From NCBI RefSeq assembly GCF_032362555.1, contig NC_083536.1, positions 1,736,001 through 1,800,000 on the forward strand: a stretch of 64,000 bases of DNA, read 5' to 3'. A program made the translations under genes and the position numbers. How positions within the stretch are numbered: position 1 is the stretch's first letter; each line of letters begins with the position of its first letter. Source of the DNA: Amyelois transitella (lineage: Eukaryota > Arthropoda > Insecta > Lepidoptera > Pyralidae). This document shows positions 1-8,680 of this stretch, piece by piece. A model generated the notes under the pieces. The model made no database searches and was not told the DNA's origin. It saw only the letters and a list, made by a program, of their open reading frames with translations.

Positions 1-317
1 AACTCGCCTGCGAATAGAGCGGATAGGTAAATAAAGATGATAATTAAAATGAACAAGTAGAAGTGAGACGGGTATATTATTGAATGTGTGTACTACAAGC
101 ATAGCAGCGCGATAAGCAATACAAAAGACGCTCGGGAGCGAACAAAAGAAGTCATTAGCTATGGAATGTGTGCCAGCGGTGCTAAACAGTTGAGTTAGAA
201 AGATGATACAATAAAAATAAATGTGTGACATGCACTGTAAATAAAGTTTTGTGTATCTGAAATATTGCTCCAATAATAAAAAAATATTGGTTACAATGAA
301 ATATAATAGGAAACAGT
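1..317. other. AT-rich stretch without recognisable gene
   Basis: This stretch follows the stop of the LINE ORF1 on the minus strand, where an ORF2 endonuclease would be expected. I see no long reading frame and no endonuclease or reverse transcriptase motif. The LINE is therefore cut short here, or its ORF2 lies outside the window. Confidence 0.5.
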
Positions 318-1247
318 CTAAGACAATCTTTTTAAATCATTTTCCGTTTGAATTATGTGGATTTTGGAGGTATCATTTTGCCGAACATGTATTTTACCGT
401 ATTTTACCCACACATATCGGTATCCTAGCTTGTCTTTGAGAGCGAGCTTAGTCTTCGTCAGCAAGTTTTTCATGTCCGACGTGAGATGATCATTCACGTA
501 GACGCGCTGCGCACTGTCCCGAAAACCAATATCGCTGGCCGCCAGGTGCTTGATAGATCGCGCCGCAGCCACAAAATCTTCCTTCATGTATCTATTGGTG
601 AAGTTAACCACAATGGATTTATCTTTGCTATTATGCAGTGGTACCCTAGCAACATAGTTTATAGATGTCTTGGGAATTGGACACTTGATGTGCTTCCCAA
701 CTGAGTCTACTATTTCGAATAGATTTTCGTCTTTTTTCAGGGGTACTCCCTTTATTTCCACATTGTTAAGTCGAGACCATTGCTCCTTAGCAGCGAGGGA
801 TTGCTTACATCTAGCAAGATCCTCTTGAGTGGACTTTAGTTCATTCCTAAGGAGATCCACATCTTGTAATTTTTCCTCAACAGCATCGACTCTGCCGTTG
901 CATTCATCTAATTTGCTGCTGTTAAATTCACATGAGGCTCGAAGATCTTGGAGATCATTCTTAATAGTTTTTACATCATCCCTCAGCGTATCGAGACTTG
1001 AAAGGTGTTTCTTTAGATCCACGATCTCTTTGAAGATTTTGTCGAGAGACATCGGTTCTTCACAAGCACCACTACCACTGACAGTGCTCTTACAAGTAGT
1101 GCATTTCCAAACGGCTCTTCTGTCTGGCCCAAGTTTTCGGTACCCTGCTTCAGTGATTCCGGCACAAGCGAAGTCATAAAACTTTTTACATGAAGAGCAT
1201 TGCACACCATCGTTGAACGATTCATTGCATCTCCTGCATGTATTCAT
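318..1247 (-). CDS. LINE ORF1 protein with PHD-type zinc finger and FP25K-like domain
   Basis: The 309-residue product looks like ORF1 of a non-LTR retrotransposon, expected to bind element RNA and assist target-primed reverse transcription. Residues about 4-53 hold a PHD-like zinc finger (CRRC, CSSC, a Cys further on and a closing CTTC). Residues about 70-160 are heptad-rich and probably coiled coil. Residues about 165-305 resemble the C-terminal domain of the baculovirus FP25K family, which is common in insect LINE ORF1 proteins (VARVPL, YVNDHLT and YVWVKYGKIHVRQ-like blocks). The frame is uninterrupted. No ORF2 follows at 1-317, so the copy is probably non-autonomous. The family role is known; the RNA-binding role is inferred. 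Confidence 0.75.
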   Translation of the reverse strand: MNTCRRCNESFNDGVQCSSCKKFYDFACAGITEAGYRKLGPDRRAVWKCTTCKSTVSGSGACEEPMSLDKIFKEIVDLKKHLSSLDTLRDDVKTIKNDLQDLRASCEFNSSKLDECNGRVDAVEEKLQDVDLLRNELKSTQEDLARCKQSLAAKEQWSRLNNVEIKGVPLKKDENLFEIVDSVGKHIKCPIPKTSINYVARVPLHNSKDKSIVVNFTNRYMKEDFVAAARSIKHLAASDIGFRDSAQRVYVNDHLTSDMKNLLTKTKLALKDKLGYRYVWVKYGKIHVRQNDTSKIHIIQTENDLKRLS

Positions 1248-1316
1248 GGCTATGGATTATAAAAACTACCTTTGATAACTTTGGAACTTGACTTGAAAAA
1301 TGTTGACGACTACTGA

Positions 1317-1600
1317 TTTTTAAGTTAACTCAAATAGCGTGTGGCTTTTACCAAGGTTCGACCGAGACTGACATGACAAATAATATAAAAAACATATGTG
1401 AAAATTATATAGTATGCTTAAAGAACAAATCGAGAGGAAAAAATAAATATGGATTGATGTCTCACTTAGGTCCTGCAACGAAGGAGCGAGGTCCTCTGAC
1501 ACGAGTATTCTATACTTACTAGAGGGCCTCAACAACTGGCTTTGTAAAACTGTTTTACTGAATAAACGAATTTTGAATTTTGAATTTTAGAGTATATACC
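1317..1600 (+). mobile_element. 3' end of a LINE with GAATTTT tail repeats
   Basis: A non-coding stretch ends in a short run of GAATTTT-type repeats just after an AATAAA-like signal (about 1560-1590). This is the form of the 3' tail of several insect LINE clades. No coding part is attached, so it is an isolated 3'-UTR remnant lying head-on to the ORF1 at 318-1247. The orientation is inferred from the tail. Confidence 0.4.
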
Positions 1601-1617
1601 AACATATATAAATCACT

Positions 1618-1815
1618 CTATTCTAAGCGATGGAATAGATTTTCAACCTCATCATATGTTAATGTTTTTAGCCAATTTTTCACTAATAATTTACAATTGT
1701 GTGTTGTTTTAGAATAAATTGAAATTTTTTTATTAATAATATTATAAAGGTAAGTACTTTGTGAGTTGTATTGTCGTCTTGCAGTAGCTGTTTTTACTAT
1801 GTTATTTTTGAATGT
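1618..1815 (-). pseudogene. C-terminal fragment of LINE ORF2
   Basis: The last about 65 codons (ending LFHRLE) resemble the extreme C-terminus of the LINE ORF2 proteins ending at 43094 and 42345. Shared features are a YLYN/YLYSKI stretch, an ISIY motif, and a closing LTYDEVENL block matching LSYEDTENL. It is a severely 5'-truncated copy. At its 5' side it abuts the integrase fragment of an unrelated LTR element, so one of the two was inserted into or joined to the other. Confidence 0.6.
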
Positions 1816-2158
1816 GGGATTACATCTGATTTTGTTTACCAATGTTTGGTTTAGCCTCTCGTTTAGGCCATTTGAAAAAGGCGAGTTTACTGCTGTAAAT
1901 ATTATTAGAATTTTCTTTTCTTTTAAAAAAATCTTTAAATTCCTTAGAATTGATTCCCGGGTATTGATCTGATAGTATCATTTCAATGTCATCAGCTTCT
2001 GAACATTTTTTTATGAGTTTGATGAAATCATTTGCATTTTGAGTACTGGATGTCAATATATATGCATATCTAGTAAATTGATCTGATAGTAGATGTAAGT
2101 ATCTCTTTGTCGATCTGGATCCTCCGAAACCTCCACTGGTGTCAATGGAGCATATTTG
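1816..2158 (-). pseudogene. Integrase core fragment of an LTR retrotransposon
   Basis: The minus strand encodes part of a retroviral-type integrase catalytic core. It has the first Asp in SIDTSGGFGGS, the second Asp in LSDQYPG and, after a frameshift near 1905, the Glu region in SNGLNERLNQTLVNK. Together these form a D,D,E pattern as in Ty3/Gypsy or related elements. Only about 110 codons survive, so no function remains. One side abuts a LINE tail and the other abuts the inverted R1 ORF1 segment at about 2160. Confidence 0.65.
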
Positions 2159-2169
2159 AAAAGGTTGTG

Positions 2170-2945
2170 GTGGCCAACATGATCTCGGAGTCAGACGCCG
2201 ATGTGGAGGAGGTGCCGGTGCCGGCTCCGGCAAGCCGTACCACCGTATGGCGGAAGGCACCCCCCCTACCGACCCCTGAACCTAAGCCCAGAAAGGGCAT
2301 AGGCAAACGGGGTAGGAAGGGAAAGGGCAAGAAAGGGAACTCTGCCCCTACGGCGCCTGAGCCGGTACCGTTGGCGACTCCACCACTGTCGTCACCGAGG
2401 TCGGCCAACTCTCCATCCTACGCAGCCGTAACGGCTGCGCCGGCGTCACGGCCACCCGCCCCGCCACCGGCTCCTGGGCCATCAGAAGTGCCCTGGAAGA
2501 AGGTGCCGGAGAAGGGCTCCAGGAGGAAGGCCGCCGCTGCCGCTGCCCCACCCCGGGGTAACCAGGCTGCAGCCAAAAAAGAGAAGGGTCCACAACCGCT
2601 CAAACCCTTCTCCGGCACCTTCTTCCAGGGCACTTCTGATGGCCCAGGAGCCGGTGGCGGGGCGGGTGGCCGTGACGCCGGCGCAGCCGTTACGGCTGCG
2701 TAGGATGGAGAGTTGGCCGACCTCGGTGACGACAGTGGTGGAGTCGCCAACGGTACCGGCTCAGGCGCCGTAGGGGCAGAGTTCCCTTTCTTGCCCTTTC
2801 CCTTCCTACCCCGTTTGCCTATGCCCTTTCTGGGCTTAGGTTCAGGGGTCGGTAGGGGGGGCGCCTTCCGCCATACGGTGGTACGGCTTGCCGGAGCCGG
2901 CACCGGCACCTCCTCCACATCGGCGTCTGACTCCGAGATCATGTC
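2170..2945. repeat. Large imperfect inverted repeat within R1 ORF1
   Basis: The arms at about 2170-2516 and 2607-2945 are reverse complements of the same ORF1 segment (the stretch from MISESD to KVPEKG in the protein). They are separated by about 90 bp that is present in only one orientation. Arms of this size and near identity could form a cruciform or, if transcribed, double-stranded RNA. Confidence 0.85.
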
Positions 2946-3775
2946 GGCCACCGAGGCAGCCAACCTCTCATCCGTCGTCTGGTTTGCCGGCGTACGGCGT
3001 TTATCGGCCGCCAGTGCGGGCCGCATACGTTTCTCCGGCAGGAGACGGTCCTGGAGGCCCTCAAAACGGGCGTCCAGCACAGGACCCATTGTGGTGAGAA
3101 TGAGGCGCTGCAGCACCTCAGTCTTCTCCTGCCGGAATTCCGTCCGACGCTCCCTTTCTACGGTGGCTCTGAGCTCCGCCATTTCCTTCTCAAGTGAGGA
3201 GATCTTATTTTCCATGCGCTCGCAGATTTCGCGCAGGCGCTCAGTCTCCTCACCTGTCGACCCGGAGCTCAGAGCCGACATGACCTTCTCTAGGGACGCT
3301 GCAGCGTCCTTCAGGCCCTTTTGAAACGTACCCTTGAGGTTCCCTGAATGGGCCGCAATTTCCCGAATAATTTTTATATTCGTTGCGGCCTGGTCCCCAA
3401 GGGTGCCCTTGTCTGCGGGCGATGTCGCCTGCAGCGTCTCCGCCTTTTTGGCCATCTCGGCCACGACCTTTTCGGCCTCGTCGCGCTTTGCCGCCACTAA
3501 CTCCCGACGGGCGTCAGCGGACAAAGTCGACTTCGGCCGACCACCTTTTTTGGCCGCTTTCACGGCCTTCATAGTTGGCGCCTTGGGCGCTTTCGGTGCC
3601 GGCATTTCTGCACTGGCACAATCATCCCCCTCACGGCCCCTTTTTGGAGCCCGCTGCCGGGGTTGCTCCTCGAACAGACTCTCTACGCTCACCCATTCCG
3701 CATCGGAAAGTGAGCCAGCCTCTGGCTGCGGCGTCAGAATTAAGGGACTTACGTCGGTCTTTATGTCGGTGTTGC
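2607..3775 (-). pseudogene. R1-clade ORF1 (Gag-like), 5' and 3' truncated
   Basis: The frame encodes the N-terminal half of an R1-type ORF1 protein: an acidic start, a Lys/Arg-rich segment (KAAKKGGRPKST), a coiled-coil region (EKEMAELRATVERER) and a Pro/Ala-rich stretch ending VPEKG. The C-terminal half, including the CCHC zinc knuckles seen in copy A, is missing. The first residues of the open frame (up to about 3815) come from the adjacent Gypsy element, not from R1. An apparently longer frame continuing to 2418 reads antisense through the inverted arm and is not meaningful. Confidence 0.75.
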
Positions 3776-3842
3776 ACAAGAAAATATAAAATGATTGTAA
3801 ATTTACTGAGCACAACTTTAATAAGTACTGATTTAAGTGTTA

Positions 3843-6800
3843 TTAAAGATCAAGTCTATTTACTGGTTTTATTATTCTACCATATCTTGATGATCTAGGT
3901 GCTGTTGATGGTTGAGTGAGTGTTGACTCCAGCATGTGATTAGAACTACTTGGTGATGAACTTGTTGATGTCGGTTGAGACTCCAGGGCAGCAGGTGATT
4001 GTGGTGATTGTTCTGGAACCTGTTGTGTTGTTGGTTCTTCTGTATATTTAATATCAGGAACTACCACTCTGTTTCTGGTTATGTCTGCTTGAGTCTTGTG
4101 CAAATGACTGAAGTTTCTGCGTAGTATTTGTCCTTGATCAGTTTGGATGATAACGGATCTTGGTAAACCTTCAGGCCTTTCTAACACCCTTGCCCCCTCC
4201 CATTGACGGTGAGCAACTTTGTGTCTGACCTTCTCATTAATTTCAAAAGAATCTGGTTTTTTAGTGTACCTATTACCATATTTGGCTTGTACTTCTCTTA
4301 GTCGTTTAAGCTCAGTGGTCACTCCTGTTATTATTTTTGGTTTTAAGTTGTTGTCGTTTATAGGTAATGGAGATCTGGTAATTCTGCTGTATAGACGTTG
4401 ATTGGGTGAACCTAAAATATCATTTCTTGGGGTATTTCTCCAGTTTAATAAAGCAAGTTGGACATCAGACTTGTCCATACTGCATTTTTTCAATATGTTC
4501 TTGACTACTTGAACTGCTTTTTCAGCAAGCCCATTGCCCTGAGGGTGATGTGGACTGGAGGTGACATGGTTAAATTTCCACTCTTTTTGAAAGGCCTTGA
4601 ATTCTCTGGACATGTATTGTGGTCCATTGTCAGTTTGTAGCTCTTCTGGTACTCCATGCACGGCAAACCATTGTTTCAATTGTTCTATAACTTCATACGA
4701 TGACTGACCTTTTAGCTGTTGAAAATCCACATATCCGGAGTAGCTGTCACAGATTACTATGTAAGTTTTACCTTTTAGTTCAAACAGATCAGATGCAACT
4801 ATTTGCCATGGAAGTGTAGGAAATTTTTTAACTAGCACTATATCTTTTATGTTATCTCTTTGTGTTTGTTCACAGATGGAGCAGGTTTTGACTAGTTTTA
4901 TAATGTCGTGGTACTGTCCTTTCCAATAGAAAAGTTGTCGTGCTCTTCTTAAACAGCTGTTTATACCTAGATGTCCTTGATGAATATTCTTTAGCATTTT
5001 GGGGATCTGTGATTTAGGTACCACAATTTTATTTCCTTTAAAAATTATACCGTTCAGATAGCTTAGTTCTTCTTTAAAATTAAAGTAGTGTTGTAGTTCT
5101 GTAGGAAGGTCCCTGACTTTGTCTGGAAATCCTTGTATTATTGTCTTAAGTAGTAACTGTAAATGTTGGTCTTCTTTTGTAGCTGTAATTAACTCTTGTT
5201 TAGCATTTACTGACATAGGTAATATAACTGCAACTTTCAGATTTTCTTCTTGTTCATATTTTAGATTAGAGGCATCACAGTCTCGACTAAGGAAGTCTGC
5301 CAGTGGTATCTCTGTACCTTTTTTAAATATAACTTTTGGTGAGTATGGTGTAAGATTAAATAATATCCGTTGCAATCTTGCTGGAGCAGATTGTATGTTT
5401 TTCTTGAAGATAGACTCAAGTGGCTTATGGTCCGATTCTACTGTCAGTTCTTTGCCGTAAACATATTCGTGAAATTTCTTACATCCAAACAGTATAGCGA
5501 GTGCTTCCTTTTCGATCTGTGGATAGTTCTGTTCACATTTGGTCAACGCCCTTGCTCCGTATGCTATTGGTTGTCCTTCTTGGAGGAGTGCAGCACCAAG
5601 ATTTTTTGAACTTGCGTCTACACTTAATGTTACAGGTTTATTTACATCATATAGTCTTAATACTGGAGGCCTCTGGAGAACTTGTTTTATTTTGTTCCAT
5701 GCTTCTTCGTGATGAACTTCCCATATAAAGTTTGTATTTTTGTGTAGCAAGTCTCTCAGTGGATTTGTTAGGTCTGACATATTCGGGATGAATTTATTTA
5801 GGTATGTGATCATTCCTAGTAGTCTCTGTAGCTCCGTTTTATTTGTTGGCGTCTTCATTGCTTGTATGGCTTCAACTTTTTCTGGGTCTGCTTCTAGTCC
5901 ATTAGCTGAAACAATGTGCCCCAGGAATTTAATTCTTTCTGATTCAAAAATGCACTTATTTTTATTTAGTTTGAACCCTGAATTCTTCAGTGTTTCTATA
6001 ACTTTGCTAACAGTTTTATTAAGTTCTTCTCTACTTTTTGCATAGATAAAGATGTCATCGATTGAAACTCTTACGTTTTTAAATTTACTGAGCAAATTTG
6101 TTAAAATTTCTTGGAATATTTCAGGAGCCGATGATACTCCGAAAGGAAGTCTTTTGAAAGAATATCTTCCCCATGGCGTAGCAAAAGTTAATATCTTTTG
6201 TGTTCTTTCAGAAAGTCTAATCTGCCAAAATCCTTTTGTACAATCTAACAATGCAAAGAATTTAGAACCTTTAATGTCTGCTGAAATTTCTTCTATAGTA
6301 GTAAGTGGAAAATGACGTCTAAGAATGTTTTTATTTACATCTGACGGATCAATACAGATTCTTATTTTACCTTTTTGTCTCACAATTACCATAGGACTCA
6401 CGGCAGGGGTAGGCTCTGTTTCTGGTTTAATAACATCTAACTTAACCATTCTATCAAGTTCTTGCCTTACCTCGTCTCTTATAGCATGTGGAATTCTTCT
6501 TGACGGTCTAATTTCCAGTCTCGGGTTCTCAATAAGGTCAATATCGTATTCAAAGTTTTTATAACATCCTAAGCCTTCGAAGATATCATTTTTACATTCA
6601 CTTTCCTTCAGTGTTTTCACTCGTGCAATAAGTTCTAATTTTTCACATGTATCAAGTCCTAGAATTGGTGTAACTTTTTCTTTAACTATCTTGAATATTA
6701 TGTTTCTTTTTTCATTTTTTATTTTACAAAGTAACTCTGCTTCGCCTAGAACTGCCATTTTATCTTCTGTATAACTTATTAAATTTTTTGTTCGGCTTGG

Positions 6801-7349
6801 TTTCAGACTTGCCTTTAGTTTGTTCATTAAGTGTCTCGGTAACACATTGCATTGTGCTCCTGTGTCTAATTTGGCATCAAATTTTATTTTATCAACTTGT
6901 ATTGTTTCTGTCCAGTCTTTCTTATCTCCACCACTTACAGCTGATATATATACCTCGTCTTCTGAACAATCTGACATTTCTTCTACAGTGTTCACTTTAT
7001 TTTTTAATTTAGGATTATAGTTCTTTGTGCGGCACATTTTGGCAAAGTGGCCATTTTTGTTGCACTTGGTACAGGGTTTGTTAAATGCTGGACATTCTCT
7101 GCGTTTGTGATTTGTACCACACCTTTTGCAGTCAAAATTTTCATTTTCTTTGTTTTTGACACTCTTGTTTTTGACTACTAGTACTTTATCTGTTTTATTT
7201 TTGCTTTCAAACTCATCTAATTGTTTGGACGCTTGTTCACTAGTTTTACAGATATTGATAGCTTTGGTTAAGTCTAATTTATCCTCTGTCAACAATTTCT
7301 CTCTGACTTGATTGGATCGGATACCAAAAACTATTTTGTCCTTTAACAT
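3843..7349 (-). CDS. Gag C-terminus plus Pol (protease, RT, RNase H, integrase)
   Basis: This 1168-codon frame carries the complete enzymatic set of a Mag-like Ty3/Gypsy element. In order: Gag zinc knuckles including CTKCNKNGHFAKMC; an aspartic protease with LDTGAQ (Asp about 162); reverse transcriptase with VSIDDIF (Asp about 431-432); RNase H with LSVDASS; an integrase HHCC finger (HQGHLG to CSICEQT); and the integrase core with SDLFEL, TDNGPQY (Asp about 907) and NGLAEKAVQ. The tail is Ser/Pro-rich. Gag and Pol share one frame, as in Mag. The start given is only the first Met in frame: true Gag begins at 7756 in a frame shifted by one base. The enzyme domains look intact. Confidence 0.9.
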   Translation of the reverse strand: MLKDKIVFGIRSNQVREKLLTEDKLDLTKAINICKTSEQASKQLDEFESKNKTDKVLVVKNKSVKNKENENFDCKRCGTNHKRRECPAFNKPCTKCNKNGHFAKMCRTKNYNPKLKNKVNTVEEMSDCSEDEVYISAVSGGDKKDWTETIQVDKIKFDAKLDTGAQCNVLPRHLMNKLKASLKPSRTKNLISYTEDKMAVLGEAELLCKIKNEKRNIIFKIVKEKVTPILGLDTCEKLELIARVKTLKESECKNDIFEGLGCYKNFEYDIDLIENPRLEIRPSRRIPHAIRDEVRQELDRMVKLDVIKPETEPTPAVSPMVIVRQKGKIRICIDPSDVNKNILRRHFPLTTIEEISADIKGSKFFALLDCTKGFWQIRLSERTQKILTFATPWGRYSFKRLPFGVSSAPEIFQEILTNLLSKFKNVRVSIDDIFIYAKSREELNKTVSKVIETLKNSGFKLNKNKCIFESERIKFLGHIVSANGLEADPEKVEAIQAMKTPTNKTELQRLLGMITYLNKFIPNMSDLTNPLRDLLHKNTNFIWEVHHEEAWNKIKQVLQRPPVLRLYDVNKPVTLSVDASSKNLGAALLQEGQPIAYGARALTKCEQNYPQIEKEALAILFGCKKFHEYVYGKELTVESDHKPLESIFKKNIQSAPARLQRILFNLTPYSPKVIFKKGTEIPLADFLSRDCDASNLKYEQEENLKVAVILPMSVNAKQELITATKEDQHLQLLLKTIIQGFPDKVRDLPTELQHYFNFKEELSYLNGIIFKGNKIVVPKSQIPKMLKNIHQGHLGINSCLRRARQLFYWKGQYHDIIKLVKTCSICEQTQRDNIKDIVLVKKFPTLPWQIVASDLFELKGKTYIVICDSYSGYVDFQQLKGQSSYEVIEQLKQWFAVHGVPEELQTDNGPQYMSREFKAFQKEWKFNHVTSSPHHPQGNGLAEKAVQVVKNILKKCSMDKSDVQLALLNWRNTPRNDILGSPNQRLYSRITRSPLPINDNNLKPKIITGVTTELKRLREVQAKYGNRYTKKPDSFEINEKVRHKVAHRQWEGARVLERPEGLPRSVIIQTDQGQILRRNFSHLHKTQADITRNRVVVPDIKYTEEPTTQQVPEQSPQSPAALESQPTSTSSSPSSSNHMLESTLTQPSTAPRSSRYGRIIKPVNRLDL

Positions 7350-7402
7350 TTCGTCCAGTAAATTGTCAAATTCGCATTTGATTGCCTGAGTTTTTATTCG
7401 GG

Positions 7403-7756
7403 TTAAAAATTCGTTAAAATGTTCATCATCATTTTGTTCAATCTTAAAAAATATATATCTTTCGAATGATATATTTGTTTTTGGTGCAAAATACTCTTTG
7501 AACCTGTTTTTAATGGCGGCCAGGTTTTTTTTTCTGCATCGCTCAGATTGAAACTATTGTATATTTCGATCGCTTCTGGGCCTATTACTGCCATAAATGT
7601 TGCTGCCTGGACATCGGCTGGCTTTTTATCTAGCTGAACAGCAATTGCATACCACTCAAACTGTTGTAACCAGTTTTTCCAACACGTTGATTTGTCCGAG
7701 TCAATTTGTAGGTTGGCCGGCGGCTTTATTCCAGATACTGCGTCGTTCGTAGTCAT
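7403..7756 (-). pseudogene. Gag N-terminus, separated by a one-base frameshift
   Basis: The first about 75 codons (MTTNDAVSG to LSDAEKK) form the start of Gag. The frame is lost at a run of nine T (A on the coding strand) at 7525-7533. A one-base difference there would join it to the gag-pol frame at 3843-7349. The downstream frame between 7525 and 7349 reads sensibly (for example KIEQNDDEHFNEFLTR), so this is a single-base length change, not a boundary. It may be a real mutation or a homopolymer sequencing error. The position, inside Gag, makes a programmed frameshift unlikely. Confidence 0.75.
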
Positions 7757-7990
7757 TTTACAACTTTCTCACGAATTTCTTCGTTTCCTTTTTTTAACAC
7801 GTTTTTAAATAGTTCTGACACCATGTAACGTAGTATTTAATTAAAATAATAGGAAAGCAAATAAAACAATGAGCGGTTTAGATGACATATATGAAAATTG
7901 TCTATTCTCTCAAACTGATGACACAGACTATAGACTAACATTTATAATTGGTTTATGGCTTAGGACAGATGCCTATAGATACTTTACAGG

Positions 7991-8316
7991 AACCGGAACG
8001 CCGCGCGAAGAGTTGCGCCACATCCACTCTCGTCTGAAAGCAGACAAGAGGGAGCGGCGCCCGACACGCGAGGGTCTATAGACCTCGCCCACCAATACAC
8101 ACGCGAAGGCCCCACAGGGGACCCCGCTTTTGCGGGACATTGGCCAGCAACAAACAAGACCCCGTCAATCGGGGAGTTATTTGCTGTCGCCCGGGGTGCA
8201 CCGTCCCGTGTCCCTTGTCAGCCCATCGCTGTCACCGGATTCATTGGAATCAAGCAACAGAAGCAAGACCTTCAAGAGACAGGGCACTCGAGGAGGTTTC
8301 CCGCACTTAGCACCCC
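7991..8316 (-). mobile_element. R1-clade LINE copy B, 5' UTR
   Basis: The sequence is nearly identical to 14279-14609, the 5' UTR of copy A. The only clear differences are small, such as a missing A-run near 8080. It begins (minus strand) directly after the 15-bp target sequence at 8317-8331 and ends where the Gypsy element starts. Copies A and B are thus arranged head to tail on the minus strand, with the poly(A) of A joined to the target site and then the 5' end of B. Confidence 0.8.
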
Positions 8317-8331
8317 GGATGACAAGTCCCC
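8317..8331 (-). repeat. Target-site duplication of R1 copy A, 3' side
   Basis: GGGGACTTGTCATCC (minus strand) follows the poly(A) of copy A directly. The same 15 bp occur at 14610-14624 before its 5' end, giving a direct duplication in the element's orientation. Confidence 0.8.
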
Positions 8332-8680
8332 TTTTTTTTTTTTTTTTTTTTTTTTTTAACGTGTGGAAAGACCTTTGTCTACCCGGCCGGCTACGGGAAG
8401 TCGGTCGGGTTATGTGGGGCTTGAACCCACTAAAACCACACGGTGCCATCGCCTACCGCTTCGTTGCCAGGAGTGTGAGCTGCCCTCGCTCATACTCCTG
8501 ACGCGGCGGCCGCTTCCACGGCGGCCTCGGCTCGGCCGCTCTCCACGGAGCGGCCAGCGGGGTGACCCGTCGGCCTTCAATTCTACCCGCTAGGGGAGGG
8601 CGCGCCTGGCACAAGCGCGCCTTCGACCCAGGGCCGTTTCGCCAGGCAGCGGAATCCCGTTTCCGCCGCCCGACCGGCCC

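Larger units (their letters stand above)
2160..3775 (-). mobile_element. R1-clade LINE copy B, ORF1 region with inverted duplication
   Basis: From 3775 down to 2607 the minus strand carries ORF1 of an R1-clade LINE, closely matching copy A (12992-14068). At 2606 the sequence turns round: 2165-2606 is ORF1 sequence on the plus strand. About 345 bp of ORF1 therefore occurs twice in opposite orientation. The plus-strand arm extends further downstream into ORF1 than the minus-strand arm. Zinc knuckles and ORF2 are absent. The structure fits a twin-priming or template-switch event during insertion. The matching 5' UTR lies at 7991-8316, beyond the inserted Gypsy element. Confidence 0.75.
3776..7990 (-). 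mobile_element. Ty3/Gypsy LTR retrotransposon, Mag-like, inside R1 copy B
   Basis: A single gag-pol unit on the minus strand is bordered on both sides by R1 sequence (resuming at 7991, and at about 3770). A primer-binding-like site (TGGTGTCAGA, minus strand) lies near 7820-7832, just upstream of gag, so 7833-7990 should be 5' LTR. I could not match it to the sequence after the pol stop, so the 3' LTR is missing or truncated. Compared with R1 copy A, about 340 bp of R1 is absent at the insertion point. The insertion was therefore accompanied by a deletion, or later lost its ends. Confidence 0.8.

Noticed and set aside
2713..3324. Long plus-strand frame opposite the R1 ORF1 (also 12605-13087, 13074-13505, 3334-3789, 13515-14087)
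   Set aside because: These are antisense shadows of GC-rich R1 ORF1 and carry no domain of their own.
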